Origin: Ambrosia x helenae
Taxonomy: Eukaryota > Streptophyta > Magnoliopsida > Asterales > Asteraceae
DNA: 64,000 nucleotides
Reading direction: 5' to 3'
Assembly (NCBI GenBank): GCA_030844895.1
Contig: CM061231.1
Coordinates: forward strand, 33,241,149 to 33,305,148
Of the stretch, positions 11,305 to 21,664 are shown one piece after another (the stretch's first letter is position 1; every line of letters begins with the position of its first letter). The notes under the pieces were generated by a model, which ran no database searches, was not told the origin of the DNA, and was given only the letters and a program-made list of their open reading frames with translations. The translations under genes were made by a program, and so were the position numbers.

Positions 11305-11756
11305 GAAAACCCCCTTGAGTTAAGAAAACTTAGAAAACCCATGTAAACACCATCTAAAAAAACTTTTTTTTTTTGAAAAAAAATACACAAGATAACATAC
11401 ATGTTTTTAAACGTTTTGGCCAAAAAAATTAAAAAAGCGCCGATGGGATATTTTAAAAAAATAAACAACACAAACTTTGTAACAGCGCTGTTAACATATG
11501 TTTTCTGCCTTTTAACATATGTTACAGCGCTGTTAACATATGTTTTCTGCTTTCTAACATATGTTACCAGCGCTGTTACAAAATTTGCGTTGTTTATTAT
11601 TTATTTTTTTTTAAATTCCCTCAGCACTTTTTTAATTTTTTTGGCTCAAAACACTTAAATACATGTATGTTACCTTGTGTAATTTAAAAAAAAAAAACTT
11701 TTTTTAGATGGCTTTTACATGGGTTTTCTAAGTTTTCTTAACTCAAGGGGGTTTTC
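11305..11756. mobile_element. Foldback (long inverted repeat) element
   Basis: The two arms start GAAAACCCCCTTGAGTTAAG at 11305 and end with its reverse complement at 11756. Pairing continues for roughly 200 bp each side through CATGTAAA, CATACATG and CAGCGCTG blocks. The middle repeats AACATATGTT and AACAGCGCTGTT, themselves palindromic. No coding sequence. It lies upstream of the Harbinger 2 transposase frame. Confidence 0.85.
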
Positions 11757-11990
11757 AATTTATATTTTCCCTATATATATTTATCTTAAACCAACCGTGA
11801 TATGTTTTGTGTATATAACCATTTGAAAAAATGGTCACAAAATATGACCGTTTGAATTTTTAAAATGGTGCATAGGAATTAAAAACCATTTAAATATGAC
11901 CGTTGCAATTAATAAATCAAGTTACCGTCCGTTAAATAGAACCAGAATTTAGTCCACGGGACCAAATCAGGTGGCACCCCGTCCCCCTAG

Positions 11991-12865
11991 TAGTTGATTT
12001 TCGCTCAATAGTTTAAATCACTCTTGCCTACCTTTTAGCCTTTGTTTTTAATGTTAAATATTAGTTGGTTCTGTACATATTTGGAATTGGTAAAAGCTTA
12101 GCATGATGAAAATGTCATGCTGCATTCAAATTTGAATTTAGAAATTTTACTCAATTTATAAAATGAAATTTGAACATGTAAAAGTTATAATATATTTGTC
12201 ATGCTATCAGTTCTAAATCATGTTATACATGTGATTTTAATACCTACCCTCAATGTTGTCAGGAGCAACAATGTCTCATTTTCAACATGTTCAACTGATA
12301 ACATGATTTATGTTTGTAAAGTTGGAGATAATAGACTTGTAAAACCTTATGCGGGTCATCAGGTATGTTTATATTTTAAAAAATGAAAGAAACAATTTTC
12401 TACTGTTTTGATTTAAATTTGTGCGCGTCTATTGTCTAAAAGATATTTGAACGTTATTGCTATAAAGTGGTCCTACTGGTTCAGTTATGGCTTCATGTTC
12501 AAACGATACTACCGCTAAGGAGGGGTTTTTTTTTTTTTTTTTTTTTAAGTATAGCGTTATTTTGATGTCTTGGGGGCATAATAGTCTTTTGCACGATATC
12601 ATTTTGTACACTTTCTGGCTTTAAATCTTGGGCGCCTGATGGAAATTTTGAGGGTGTTTTGTTTTTTTTTTTAATTTGTGAGTTGGTCAATGAGTACAAC
12701 TTTAGATTAATTGCCAAAATTATTCATGATATAGATAAGGAGCTTGAAGCAGGATAATTTATCAAAATTATTCATATAATTTTGCAGGAATTATATACCA
12801 TAAAGATCGGCCCACAGGTCCATAAATTAGTAATCCTAACCAGCACCTATTTTATGAGTTGAACG
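11991..12865. other. No gene recognised
   Basis: AT-rich sequence with T runs near 12526-12545 and 12660. No domain or repeat could be identified. Confidence 0.5.
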
Positions 12866-12892
12866 TAGACTAACGCCTTTTTTTAGAACGTT

Positions 12893-13189
12893 CAACACAA
12901 CAACCGCGAGACACTCACAAAGGGGCTCGGGCAAATTGGCTTTCCTTGATGGGAGCCCCGCCCGATAGTGGTTCCCGAACCGGGGAAAACCCGATCATCC
13001 ACCCGTCCGAAGACCTGTTGTGGAGAACCGGTAAAACCCGGGCGAGATCAGGACTCGAACTCCTGACCATAGGCCAAGAGTCATCCCTCATTTCTCATTA
13101 TGTCCTCCAAATGTAGCTAGTGGGAATCGAACCCAAGCCTCCCAAAAGAAACTTAGGCCAACCAACTAACTGAGCTACAAGTGTTGGAC
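12893..13189 (-). mobile_element. tRNA-derived SINE
   Basis: On the minus strand the head reads TAGCTCAGTTAGTTGG (A box) followed by GGGTTCGATTCCC (B box) at about 13110-13180, the layout of a tRNA-derived pol III promoter. The body then runs to about 12893. Similar 25-bp flanks containing GTAGACTAAC and TTTTTAGAA occur at about 12866-12892 and 13190-13216, which look like diverged target-site duplications. A second B-box-like GAGTTCGAGTCCTGA is at about 13045. Confidence 0.65.
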
Positions 13190-13261
13190 TGTAGACTAAC
13201 ACCTATTTTTAGAATGTATAAAACCTCCAACACCATGTGACTTAAAAATATAATATTAATC

Positions 13262-13800
13262 TCACATTAGTTGTAAAAATCCCGATTAATCACTAATTAA
13301 TCGGTGATTAATCGTTAGTCCTCACTTTATTGATTAATTTTAGGCTAATCACTCAATTAATCGGTGTCCCGATTAATCACCGATTAGTTGGACCTAAAAA
13401 CTCAAAATTAGGTAAAAATGAAATCGAACGGGTCAAAACTGGAGCACATCGATCAAATAAAACAAGTTCTTACCTCAAAATTGGATAATAATCAATGATT
13501 TAGAAGCAAAATCAGTTGCGTCTGATGGTTCCGTACGATGAAAGAAGGAATGAGGAAGAAAAAACAGGATATGGCGAACGATGGAGGCGATTAGGGTTAT
13601 TTAAATTTATGTATTTTAATATTTAACTCCGCTCCATATTCACTAGTTTATATTTGGCACCTAAACTCCTAAATTTATACATATAAGCTATAAAATTATC
13701 ATTATATATGTATAAATTTGGAAATATATATATAATTCCAATCCGATTAATCCCGACTAATCCCTAGTCAGTACCCTACCGCCAACTAGTGTCTAGCGAG
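13262..13800. repeat. AT-rich repeat with GATTAATCGG motifs
   Basis: The left part has several CGATTAATC / GATTAATCGG copies in both orientations, and the right part repeats CCGATTAATCCCGACTAATC. The ends carry short inverted TTGTAAAA / TTTTACAA. This could be a decayed DNA transposon, but matching target-site duplications were not found. Confidence 0.4.
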
Positions 13801-13902
13801 TTTTACAATACTGTCTACAAGTGACTATTAAAAAATGGGTGACTTTTTCAATATTTATAAGAAAAGTTCAACAATAATTGAACTTATAAAAAAGGAAGCT
13901 TA

Positions 13903-14160
13903 TCTATACTATATTATAATGCATGAGGAAGAGGTAGTTTAAGATACCCAAAAGTTAAAAACTTATTTTTCATTAATAACCCTAAAATGAGGGTAAAATA
14001 TCCATTCATACATTATTTACACCTTAATACCCTATTTTAATTACACTTTAATTCCCTAATTTTAGTTAGTAATGGCATTTTCCTCCCATACTTTACAAAA
14101 TTATAATTCTTTTATTTAATTCTATCATAACTTTAAAACTATTTTATTTTAAAAATATTT
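13903..14160 (+). repeat. Helitron-type 5' end
   Basis: It starts TCTATACTATATTATAATGC after an A, as Helitron 5' ends do, and about 230 bp match the reverse complement of 33340-33555, the 5' end of the Helitron at 31911-33555. A matching 3' hairpin plus CTRR end was not found downstream, so the extent is unknown. Confidence 0.5.
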
Positions 14161-14574
14161 GAAAATACCATTACGACCGGCTCATTTTTGTCGACGTTTC
14201 GATGTTTGTCATAATCAATATCGATGTGTGGATTGAAATGTACAATAAATAATGCCTTATGTATAAGTAATTATTGCATTTCATGTTTAAATACTAATAT
14301 GTCTACTGAGAGTTAACTGTTAAACCCACATTTGAATGCGTTGCAAGAATATTGATATGCACATCTTAAACAACCTATAATCTAAGTGCACAAATTGAAC
14401 TACCAGCATGATTTTTACAAAAGTGAGTTGTACACAGGATATTAATACAATAAAAGCGACACGCTATTATCATAAATATTGACACAAAAAGAAGACACCA
14501 TACACAACAACGTTTGTGACTGCGATATAAACGATATCGAGATCTAGGTTGTGTAGCAACCGCCATCATCAGCT

Positions 14575-14861
14575 TCAAGGTGTTTTCGATTTGGGTATTG
14601 ATGGAAGCAACTGCAAAATGCAAATCAAATGTCACTATAAGTTTGTAACTAATTTGTGACTTGCTATAGATGCTCAGACTCATTATTAATATGTGAATGG
14701 GGTTATGAATGTACCTGATAACATGATATGAGTGAGGTGGTGAATTCGAAAGCTCTTGTAACGCGTGGAGTGATGTTTTTAGGCGCCAGTTGAAGCAGCC
14801 TAAGAACAACCACTACATCCATGGCTATTTTGATCAAGGCCAATGTACTCTCATTTGACAT
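14575..14861 (-). pseudogene. PEX11: PEX11-like C-terminal fragment (two exons)
   Basis: Exon 14861-14715, GT-AG intron 14714-14611 and exon 14610-14575 join to a 60-residue C-terminus containing LALIKIAMDVVVVLRLLQLA, PKNITPRVT, SLISCYQLLPS and ending PKSKTP. This matches the conserved end of plant PEX11 (peroxisomal membrane proteins that elongate and divide peroxisomes), including the intron position after the CYQ triplet. The rest of the ~230-residue protein is missing; a stop lies three codons upstream of the first Met. Some normally small residues are changed to charged ones (LRLLQ, TRAFEF). It is therefore most likely a captured or retained fragment and not a working gene. A Helitron-type 5' end lies 0.7 kb to the left. 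Confidence 0.75.
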
Positions 14862-16050
14862 TTTATCTTATAACGATATTTTTCGTTCTGTAATCAAATG
14901 AGGTAAACATATTGTTCACGAATAGTTTATGAATGCTCGTTTCGCTTATAGGCCTAATTAATGCAGAAGTAAACATAAAGCAGCTAACGCGTTGTTTTAG
15001 GATAAAATATTATAAAGCTTCAATAGACATTAAATTAAAAACAATGATTGTAGGTGAAATTTGGATTACAAATCAACATAATTTGGACGTAATTAAAGAA
15101 CTAAGGCATGTTTATTGTTAATGGATGTTGAATCATAATACCATTTCATGAACAAATTAAAACTCAAAATCGTAAATTGAACTTGGTTCTAAATATTGTT
15201 CCGCCCAATAATGAAATGAAAAATTCACATCAATCAAATGCAACAATTCAAAAAACTAAATAGGGCACTCGAAATCTATAGACTGGCTCTGGTGATTCTT
15301 AAAATATGATAATGTTGCTAAACGTTATGGTTCATCCTTGATTTGGCAGACAAATAATTTGTCACACGGTAATAGTACTGCAACACACGCCTTAAATTTT
15401 AGAATGCTTTATCATATTTGCTACAAATAGCTTCAATTGTAGTATCATGTTTAAGTAATCAACATTAGCCGTATGTGCATATGCATATGGGTATGCATGC
15501 ATATATTACTAGGTATACACATAAATATAATTAACAAAAAGAAATCTCATTAAACTTTTAAATGTACATAATTAGCTAAATATATAAAACTTTAAAATAA
15601 TTAAGTTTAGAAAATGTAAAGATGCATATTAGATATTAATTGTAGGTAAATTTGTTTTAAAAACCTCGGTTGCATCAACTTAGCAAAAAACACCTAATGC
15701 ATATTATAAATCCATGTGATATTAACATCTAAGTTAATAACAACAAAACTCCTTAATTTGAAGGGGTTCTTTTTAGAAAGTTCGTTTTACATAATGAAGA
15801 TTTTACACTTTAGTCAAATATAAACAAAATTTCCTAATTTAAAGAGGTGGGAAAATCATGAGTTTTAAAATTTAAACCACCTACTAAATTTATCCTATAA
15901 ATTTATCCTATAAAATCATGAGTTTTAAAATTCAATTTTCTTGGCTTGGAAACAACGATGATTGCCAGAGGGTCACTATTCATATATAAAGAACATTAAT
16001 CGGTTTCATCTTTGTTTTCTTGAGTTGAACTTTCCATGATCTGCCTTTAT
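14862..16050. other. No gene recognised
   Basis: AT-rich DNA. No upstream PEX11 exons are visible. A CATATGCATATG / CATGCATAT palindromic patch lies near 15476-15505. Confidence 0.5.
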
Positions 16051-16057
16051 CATCTCA

Positions 16058-16272
16058 GAGAGATATCTGTCAACGATGAAAAGGAACCCAAAACAATAGA
16101 AGTCCACCAAGACTAAAAGTCTTTTTGCAAAAAGGTAGACCACACCACAGAGCAAAAAGTTGTGTGTAAGTTTTATTTAGCGTAAAAATCATTGTACATA
16201 TACCTCCTTATCTAAAACAAATCACATCATTGTACATATACATCTTTCATCGTTGACAGATATCTCTCCGAC
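16058..16272. repeat. 27-bp inverted repeat with 160-bp spacer
   Basis: GAGAGATATCTGTCAACGATG at about 16058 is answered by its reverse complement CATCGTTGACAGATATCTC at about 16248. The spacer repeats ATTGTACATATAC twice. A stem-loop is possible; function unknown. Confidence 0.7.
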
Positions 16273-16453
16273 AAGAGAAGATGAAGGGTTACTACTCTGC
16301 ACTTCAAGTAGAAAAAGATGAAGAAGAATAAATGAAGTCTATTATAGAGGTTAGTAGGTTACTCATTACCGTTGGACGTTGAAGGTAAACATGGACAGTG
16401 AGAAGTGAGATTGATAACTTCTCTATGGAAGTTGCTAAAATAGTTAAACAAAA

Positions 16454-16780
16454 GCTGAAATTGAACAATTATTTGGAATGTTCCTGATCATTACAGTAAA
16501 ATTCAGTTGATGGATAGTGAGATTGATAAACTGGAGAGGTTAGCCAGACGTTTGTCAAACGAACAACTAAAATAAACTTTTCATGCAAACAAGTAAAATT
16601 CAGTTGTTGGACAGTGAGATTGATAACTGGACAGGTTAGCCAGGCGTTTGTCAAACGAACAATTAAAATAAACTTTTCATGCAAGCAAGTAAAATTCAGT
16701 TGTTGGACAGTGAGATTGAAAGGTGGCAGGAAAAAGCTGACATTTTGTTCCTTGTTGCAGAAAGAAATCAACAGTCGGAT
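16454..16780 (+). pseudogene. Coiled-coil gene fragment with ~97-bp exon duplication
   Basis: Three starts of the phrase AAAATTCAGTTG lie at about 16498, 16594 and 16690, about 96-98 bp apart. In one frame they read SKIQLMDSEIDKLERLARRL, SKIQLLDSEIDN and SKIQLLDSEIERWQEKADIL, the last continuing to FLVAERNQQSD and a stop. This is heptad-like, charged coiled-coil sequence. Stops between copies show it is not translated through as it stands. The parent gene was not recognised. Confidence 0.5.
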
Positions 16781-16840
16781 TGACGATTTTGTTTACCCTC
16801 CCATTGACATAAAAAATGTTCTTTTGAAAAACGTCTGACT

Positions 16841-16842
<2 letters not shown>

Positions 16843-16884
<42 letters not shown>
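16843..16884 (+). repeat. Poly(A) tract, 42 bases
   Basis: An uninterrupted A run directly after the coiled-coil fragment. It may be a retroposition tail or simple expansion. Confidence 0.8.
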
Positions 16885-16886
<2 letters not shown>

Positions 16887-16924
16887 AACTCAAAAGACCA
16901 AATAATAATAAAAAAAAAATTATC

Positions 16925-17036
16925 CGAAGCGCCTCGCTTAGGCGCTTCGAGTCAAAAATCAGCTTTTTCTGACCTCGTACCGAGGTAGTTAAAAAGTAAA
17001 GAAAGCGCCTCGCTTAGGCCTAAGCGAGGCGCTTTC
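16925..17036. repeat. Pair of GC-rich perfect palindromes
   Basis: 16925-16949 has 10-bp arms CGAAGCGCCT / AGGCGCTTCG around CGCTT. 17001-17036 is a perfect 36-bp palindrome centred on AGGCCT with arms built from GCGCCTCGCTTAGG. Both share the GCGCCTCGCTTAGG core and are far richer in GC than the surroundings. Confidence 0.9.
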
Positions 17037-17339
17037 AGGGGGGTGACCAGGCCTTTAATAAACACACCCCTCAATGATATATTGATATTGGATATGATGG
17101 ACTTAGGATGACAAATGCTTATTAAAAGGGGGTAAATTGTGTAACATATAAACAAAAAGACGGCACACACATCATTCTGAGTCAGGAGTGACTCACATGA
17201 TAACTAAACGATAGGAATTATCGTGTTATCGCTATCCATCTGTTTAATGACAATTAAATAACATGATATCACGGGTCCCATGTGATGTAACGAGGTATTG
17301 ATATTTCAGTTCTCGATATTATTGAAACTTTTTTTTTAT

Positions 17340-17844
17340 CAGCGTCCCAATGGTCTTTTTTTTTGAAAAGAGAACTTCATTAAACAAAAAACTCGCAAGA
17401 CCTCAAAGCAAGGACTTAACGAGAAAAAACACAACCAAAATACATCAATCCATAGGACAATTACACCATTTTTTCCATTCCAAAGATTTCCACCTAGACC
17501 TATTACGGATCCAAAAATAGGCCGTAGCTTTGACATTCTCCACCAGTTGAAACGGCTGCCGCTTCTTTTCCTTGAAAACCCGTTCGTTGCGCTCACTCCA
17601 GATCATCCACATTGTAGTATAGATGATACCTGTTAAGATGTATTTTGACTTCACAGAAAGAGAATGAGACTCCACCATATTAAGAATGTCCGGGATGTCG
17701 AACAGGAAACTATGTGGAAGTTTACACCAGTTTTCAATTCGATGCCAAACCTCATTAGAATAGTAACACCCGGTGAAAAGATGAATAGAGGATTCGCTAT
17801 TATTTTCACAAAGAAACCGCATCCCCACAGCGTCCCAATGGTCT
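17340..17844 (-). mobile_element. 5'-truncated LINE with 17-bp TSD
   Basis: The 17-bp duplication CAGCGTCCCAATGGTCT is at 17340-17356 and 17828-17844. Between them the minus strand ends in a poly(A) (T run at 17356-17364) and carries the 3' end of a LINE ORF2: a zf-RVT region with HLFTGCYYSNEVWHRIENWC and MWMIWSERNERVFKEKKR. About 470 bp of a several-kb element is present, the usual outcome of incomplete reverse transcription. Confidence 0.92.
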
Positions 17845-17856
17845 ATAAGACCAAAA

Positions 17857-18000
17857 ATGGTGCTAGTAGATTTTTTTTTTTCTTTTACTGATTTTAACTA
17901 ATCCTACTTTCCACATCACTTCACTGATTTACTTCACTGAAACATCTTTTTGTAGGTAACACTTCACTGATTCTTTTTTTTTTTATAATTTCATTAAACC

Positions 18001-18040
<40 letters not shown>

Positions 18041-18731
18041 TCACACGGTTTAAAATTAATTACCATACTATTTCCACCGTCCCAACCTCACGGTCAGAAT
18101 TCAGTATGGAAACCGTTCAATCGAATTGAATGGCATTGATACCGTTCTACCAAACCGTTCAAAATTTTTTATATATAAACTTAGCATACGGTTGGGTTAA
18201 AACACACTTTTACCACCGTTTATACAAAGAAACACACACTTTTACCACCGTTTATATAAACTTAGCATGTACCAGAACACGTTGAGGGAGGAGCCGGGCA
18301 TTGACCCGGAGTTGGCTATTGAGCTCACGCATGTGGAGTATGCGTGTCGATACGACAGCAGCTTTGACCATGTCGAGGCATGGCAACTGTTGCGCCAACT
18401 CTAGGTTTTTTATTTCTTTTAATGTATTTTATTTTTAGTTTTTTATGTTTAATTATGAATTTTAGTTTTTTATGTTTATTTATCTTTAATGTTCCTATTA
18501 AACAAACCGTTTAAAAAAAAGGTAGAGATATACATAAAACAAATGGTAAAAATAAAAGAAATCACAAAAAAAGGTATATAAAAAAGTCAAAAATAAAAGA
18601 AATCAACGGTACCAGCACGGTAAACAGCACCAGCAAAACGGTCCACGGGACCACTACCAGCGTGTATGGCGGTGGTGATACCGTGCTGGTAGTTGGTACC
18701 CGTGGCCAATTCGGATGGCGCCCCGTCCCCC
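17857..18731 (+). mobile_element. Harbinger-derived non-autonomous element
   Basis: The right end CGCCCCGTCCCCC with TAA at 18732-18734 matches the ends of Harbinger 2 and of the MITE at 20088-20362. The left part shares the TTCACTGATTTACTTCACTG subterminal repeats seen at 9755-9870. The left terminal repeat is decayed, so that boundary is approximate. An (ATT)n tract lies at 18003-18040. Confidence 0.6.
18267..18404 (+). pseudogene. Short GC-rich coding remnant in the Harbinger derivative
   Basis: A 45-residue frame ending FDHVEAWQLLRQL is followed by an AT-rich 3'-UTR-like stretch. Its base composition differs sharply from its surroundings. The aromatic/Trp-rich ending recalls the Myb/SANT-like first protein of plant Harbinger elements, but the match is too short to be certain; it could also be a captured host fragment. 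Confidence 0.3.
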
Positions 18732-18734
18732 TAA

Positions 18735-18920
18735 CATATCTGGGGTGAGACGCGGCCCGAGTTCGAGACGGAGCCAAAGCGCTTTAACCGATTTTCCACA
18801 ACGGGGCCTGGACAAGGTAAATCCGGGGCAGCCAGGAATCGAACTCGCGACCTCAATCGGGAGGGAACTCCGAGGAAAAAACCCTCCCACCTCATTGTGT
18901 GACCATTCGACCCACAGATC
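18735..18920 (-). repeat. tRNA-like SINE
   Basis: The minus strand shows an A-box-like TGGTCACACAATGAGGTGGG and a B box GCGAGTTCGATTCCTGG at about 18835-18855, then a GC-rich body. It sits directly next to the right end of the Harbinger derivative. Confidence 0.5.
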
Positions 18921-19410
18921 ATTGGCATTATTGAAACTTTTATATTAAAAATTAACATTAACATTTGTATGGGCAGTGGCGGATCTAGAATTTTTTTTCA
19001 GTGGGTTCATGTTTTTTGATTTTTTGATTCTCCAATCTTATAGGACTAGACATAAAAACTTTCGGCTCGGTTTCACGGGTCAGGTCGGATAAGGTTCACC
19101 ACATAATAAAAATACGATATAATAATAAAAAAATATCGACATTTATAAAATTGACACATATTTATCCCAGAGTTAAAACATCAAACATTTATCAAGCCTT
19201 GTCCGAATCGAGTAATCGAGATTGCACAAAAGACGATGTTGAAACGTATAAATAAATCCTAGTTTGGGTTTCAGTTTAAAGAAAATATATAACTTTTACC
19301 TAGGGTGGGTTTATAGTAATTATAAATTATGATATTTTGAGGACATTTATAAATATTAAGTTTGAATCATGGTGCTCTACAGAAAACAAAAGAATTCTGC
19401 CCCAGCTATT

Positions 19411-19788
19411 AGAGCATTCACAACCCATCCCTCATTCCCCCTCTCATTCTTAAAATTTAAGAAAATCCTACAAAAACTCACTCCATCCTAACCCCTATCC
19501 TCATACCTCATTTCTAAAATTTGCAAAAAACCTATGTTGAGCCTCCATATATGGGGTTTTTCATACTTTCCCCATCTCATTTAATAATAATAAAATAATA
19601 CAAATTGAAGGTGGAGTGGTTTGATGTTGGTTGTAAAGAAAGAAAATAAATAAAAAAAAACTTATAGGGGATATGAATGGGGAATGAAATGTTAGAGACT
19701 TTGAAAAAGTGAGAGGCAAATTTAAAAAAATATGATTTTCCTTAAATTATATGGTTGGGGATGAGGGACGGGCTGTGAATGCTTTTAC
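19411..19788. mobile_element. MITE with GAGCATTCACA ends
   Basis: The left end AGCATTCACAACCCATCCCT pairs with the right end GGGACGGGCTGTGAATGCTT. The flanks CCAGCTATT and CCAGTTAAA are a possible 9-bp duplication (6 of 9). No coding. A related MITE is at 20388-20690. Confidence 0.7.
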
Positions 19789-19925
19789 CAGTTAAAAAAC
19801 TGGAAAGTAAAAAGAATTCAAAAATACAAGCAAAAGGGAAGACTAGATCCAAGAACTTCTATTTTAGAGGAGAGTAGGATTAACCATTGGAGCACTTCAC
19901 CATGTTTAAATGTTTGTTATGGATT

Positions 19926-19930
<5 letters not shown>

Positions 19931-20011
<81 letters not shown>
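19931..20011. repeat. (AT)n microsatellite, about 81 bases
   Basis: Pure alternating AT inside the hAT element. Any reading frame through it is meaningless. Confidence 0.97.
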
Positions 20012-20012
<1 letters not shown>

Positions 20013-20087
20013 CATTTTACTAAAGCCCCGAAACCGAGTGGGTTCACGTGAACCCGGACCTCTTCACCTAGATCCGCCCCTGTGTAA

Positions 20088-20362
20088 GGGGACGGGGCGC
20101 CACCAGAATTGGTCACGGGTACCCCACTACCAGCACTCATGCTGGTAGTGGTCCCGTGAATCAAAATATGGTTGTAGTTAACGGACTGGTATCCGTGAGT
20201 TTCTCTCTCCCCCTTTTGACTTTTTCTGTATTTTATTTCCAATGGAGTGCTGCCTCCAAAAAAACTCTTTCAGTTAAGTGAATTAGTGAAGTGATGTGGT
20301 ATTGCAGGATTGGTAGATAACAGTGAAGTTGAAAAAAACCTAGTGAAGCGCCCCATCACCCC
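20088..20362. mobile_element. Harbinger-family MITE, TSD TAA
   Basis: It begins GGGGACGGGGCGCCACC and ends GCGCCCCATCACCCC, with TAA at 20085-20087 and 20363-20365. The ends match Harbinger 2. 275 bp, no coding. The hAT element to the left was inserted at its very edge, so the hAT duplication overlaps the first three bases of this terminal repeat. Confidence 0.88.
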
Positions 20363-20387
20363 TAAATCTCTCTCTCTCTCTCTCTCG

Positions 20388-20690
20388 TTAAAGCATTCAG
20401 AATCCATCCACCAACAAAATTACGAGTCTATCTCTTCTATTTTATAAAGTGATTTTGAGGGTCGTTAGTGAATGAGAGAAAAAATATTATTGTTCATCAA
20501 TATGTTTGAAAAGTTACCGTTTGCCACCAATTTTTTTAATATTTTTTATAATGGTTGTGAGTGAACGATAGAGCAAATTTAATGATAAATGTATTAAAAA
20601 TATTATTTAATTGACAATTGGAGAGAAAATGTAGTTGTTTTTAGTGTAATTTGATAGTTAATGATGGGGAATGGGATGTGAATGTTCTTA
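20388..20690. mobile_element. MITE with AAGCATTCA ends
   Basis: The left AAGCATTCAGAATCCATCC is answered by GGGATGTGAATGTTCTT on the right. It is a relative of the MITE at 19411-19788. The target duplication is unclear. Confidence 0.6.
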
Positions 20691-20694
20691 GTTT

Positions 20695-20950
20695 GCAAAC
20701 GAGTCAAGCACTTCGCGAGCTACTCGAGCTCGGCTTGGTAAAAAGGTCGAAACGAGCAGAGCCTTATCGAGCCTGATTCGAGCTTGAGCCTAAAATAAAA
20801 CTCGTTTACTAATTGAACCCGAGCTTGAGCTTGGCATGTTAAGCTTGACAGGCTCGTCGAGCCTTGATGTAATATTAGGTTTATTGGTATTTAATAATAT
20901 TTACCCATCATTTGAGCTTGTTTACTAAACGAGCCCGGACGAACTTCATT
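20695..20950. repeat. Degenerate CGAGCTTGAGC repeat
   Basis: Many overlapping copies of GAGCTCG/CGAGCTTGAGC-type words, as in a dispersed plant repeat. No ends found. Confidence 0.5.
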
Positions 20951-21224
20951 TATTGTGACATCCGTCACCTTCAATTTTATTATATATACAATTTTAGTCC
21001 TTTAATTTTCACTCCAACTTATATTTTCAGTCCTTGTATTCAAATATAACATTTAAAAAAAAAGTGAGAGATTTTTGTCGCTATTCAATTCCATCTATCC
21101 TTGCAAATATAAATATAAATATATATCCCATTATTATTTATTTATTTATCCCACATTTTCAAATCATATTCCAAAACCCGTCTTCACAAAAAGTTTATTT
21201 TTGTATAGTGAGAAAATCTATTTA

Positions 21225-21434
21225 GGGGGTGTTTGGGATTGATTATTCAAAACAGATTATGCGTTTTGGAAAATCAGGGGTTGAGCTGCTTATAGATTAT
21301 TGCGTTTTGGTATCCTAAAAAACCGATTATCTGCGTTTTCAAAACGCAATCCCAAACACTAAAAACTGATTATCTTTGTTTTCAAAACGCAATAATCTAA
21401 AAATCAGATTTAAAACGTAATCCCAAACACCCTC
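21225..21434. mobile_element. Tourist-like MITE, TSD TTA
   Basis: GGGGGTGTTTGGGATTG on the left pairs with AATCCCAAACACCCTC on the right; TTA lies at 21222-21224 and 21435-21437. Inner repeats of GCGTTTTGAAAACGCAAT type add secondary structure. 210 bp. Confidence 0.88.
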
Positions 21435-21664
21435 TTATGAAGGATATAGATTTTTATTTGATTTAATGAGAAATTATTTAATTAAATCCACTTTTTTATT
21501 TTAAATTTAATGAGTTTGTAAAATTATTTATTAGTGGCTTATACATTCAAATTATAAAAGATTTTTTATATATATAATAGATTTTATCTTCTACAAAACC
21601 CATTACTTAAACTATATAATCTCAATAACCCATTTATCATAAACCAATTATCCATTACCTTACT

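Larger units (their letters stand above)
9716..11987 (-). mobile_element. Harbinger 2 element, near complete
   Basis: The left end reads GGGGGGAAGGGGTGCAGCC and the right end, reversed, GGGGGACGGGGTGCCACC, forming an imperfect terminal inverted repeat. Flanking triplets are TAA (9713-9715) and TAG (11988-11990), fitting the TWA target of PIF/Harbinger with one change. The MITEs at 20088-20362 and 17857-18731 have matching ends and share TTCACTGATTTAC-like subterminal repeats, so they are probably deletion derivatives of this family. Confidence 0.8.
18974..20082. mobile_element. hAT element, non-autonomous
   Basis: Terminal inverted repeats CAGTGGCGGATCTAG (18974) and CTAGATCCGCCCCTG (ending 20082) are flanked by 8-bp duplications TGTATGGG (18966-18973) and TGTAAGGG (20083-20090), 7 of 8 identical. 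CAG-type ends and an 8-bp duplication are hAT traits. No transposase is present. A MITE and an (AT)n tract lie inside. Confidence 0.85.

Noticed and set aside
12893..13189. tRNA gene on the minus strand
   Set aside because: A and B boxes are present but no acceptor stem or cloverleaf closes, and the unit continues as a SINE body with flanking duplications. The same applies to the tRNA-like patches at 8150, 8817, 18840, 21665, 22440 and 31564.
15476..15515. Helitron 3' end (palindrome followed by ACTAGG)
   Set aside because: The palindrome is AT-rich, the base after CTAG is G instead of T, and it does not match the 3' end of the related Helitron at 31911.
19925..20242. Open frame ending in a Tyr-Ile repeat
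   Set aside because: Produced by reading an (AT)n microsatellite and a MITE.
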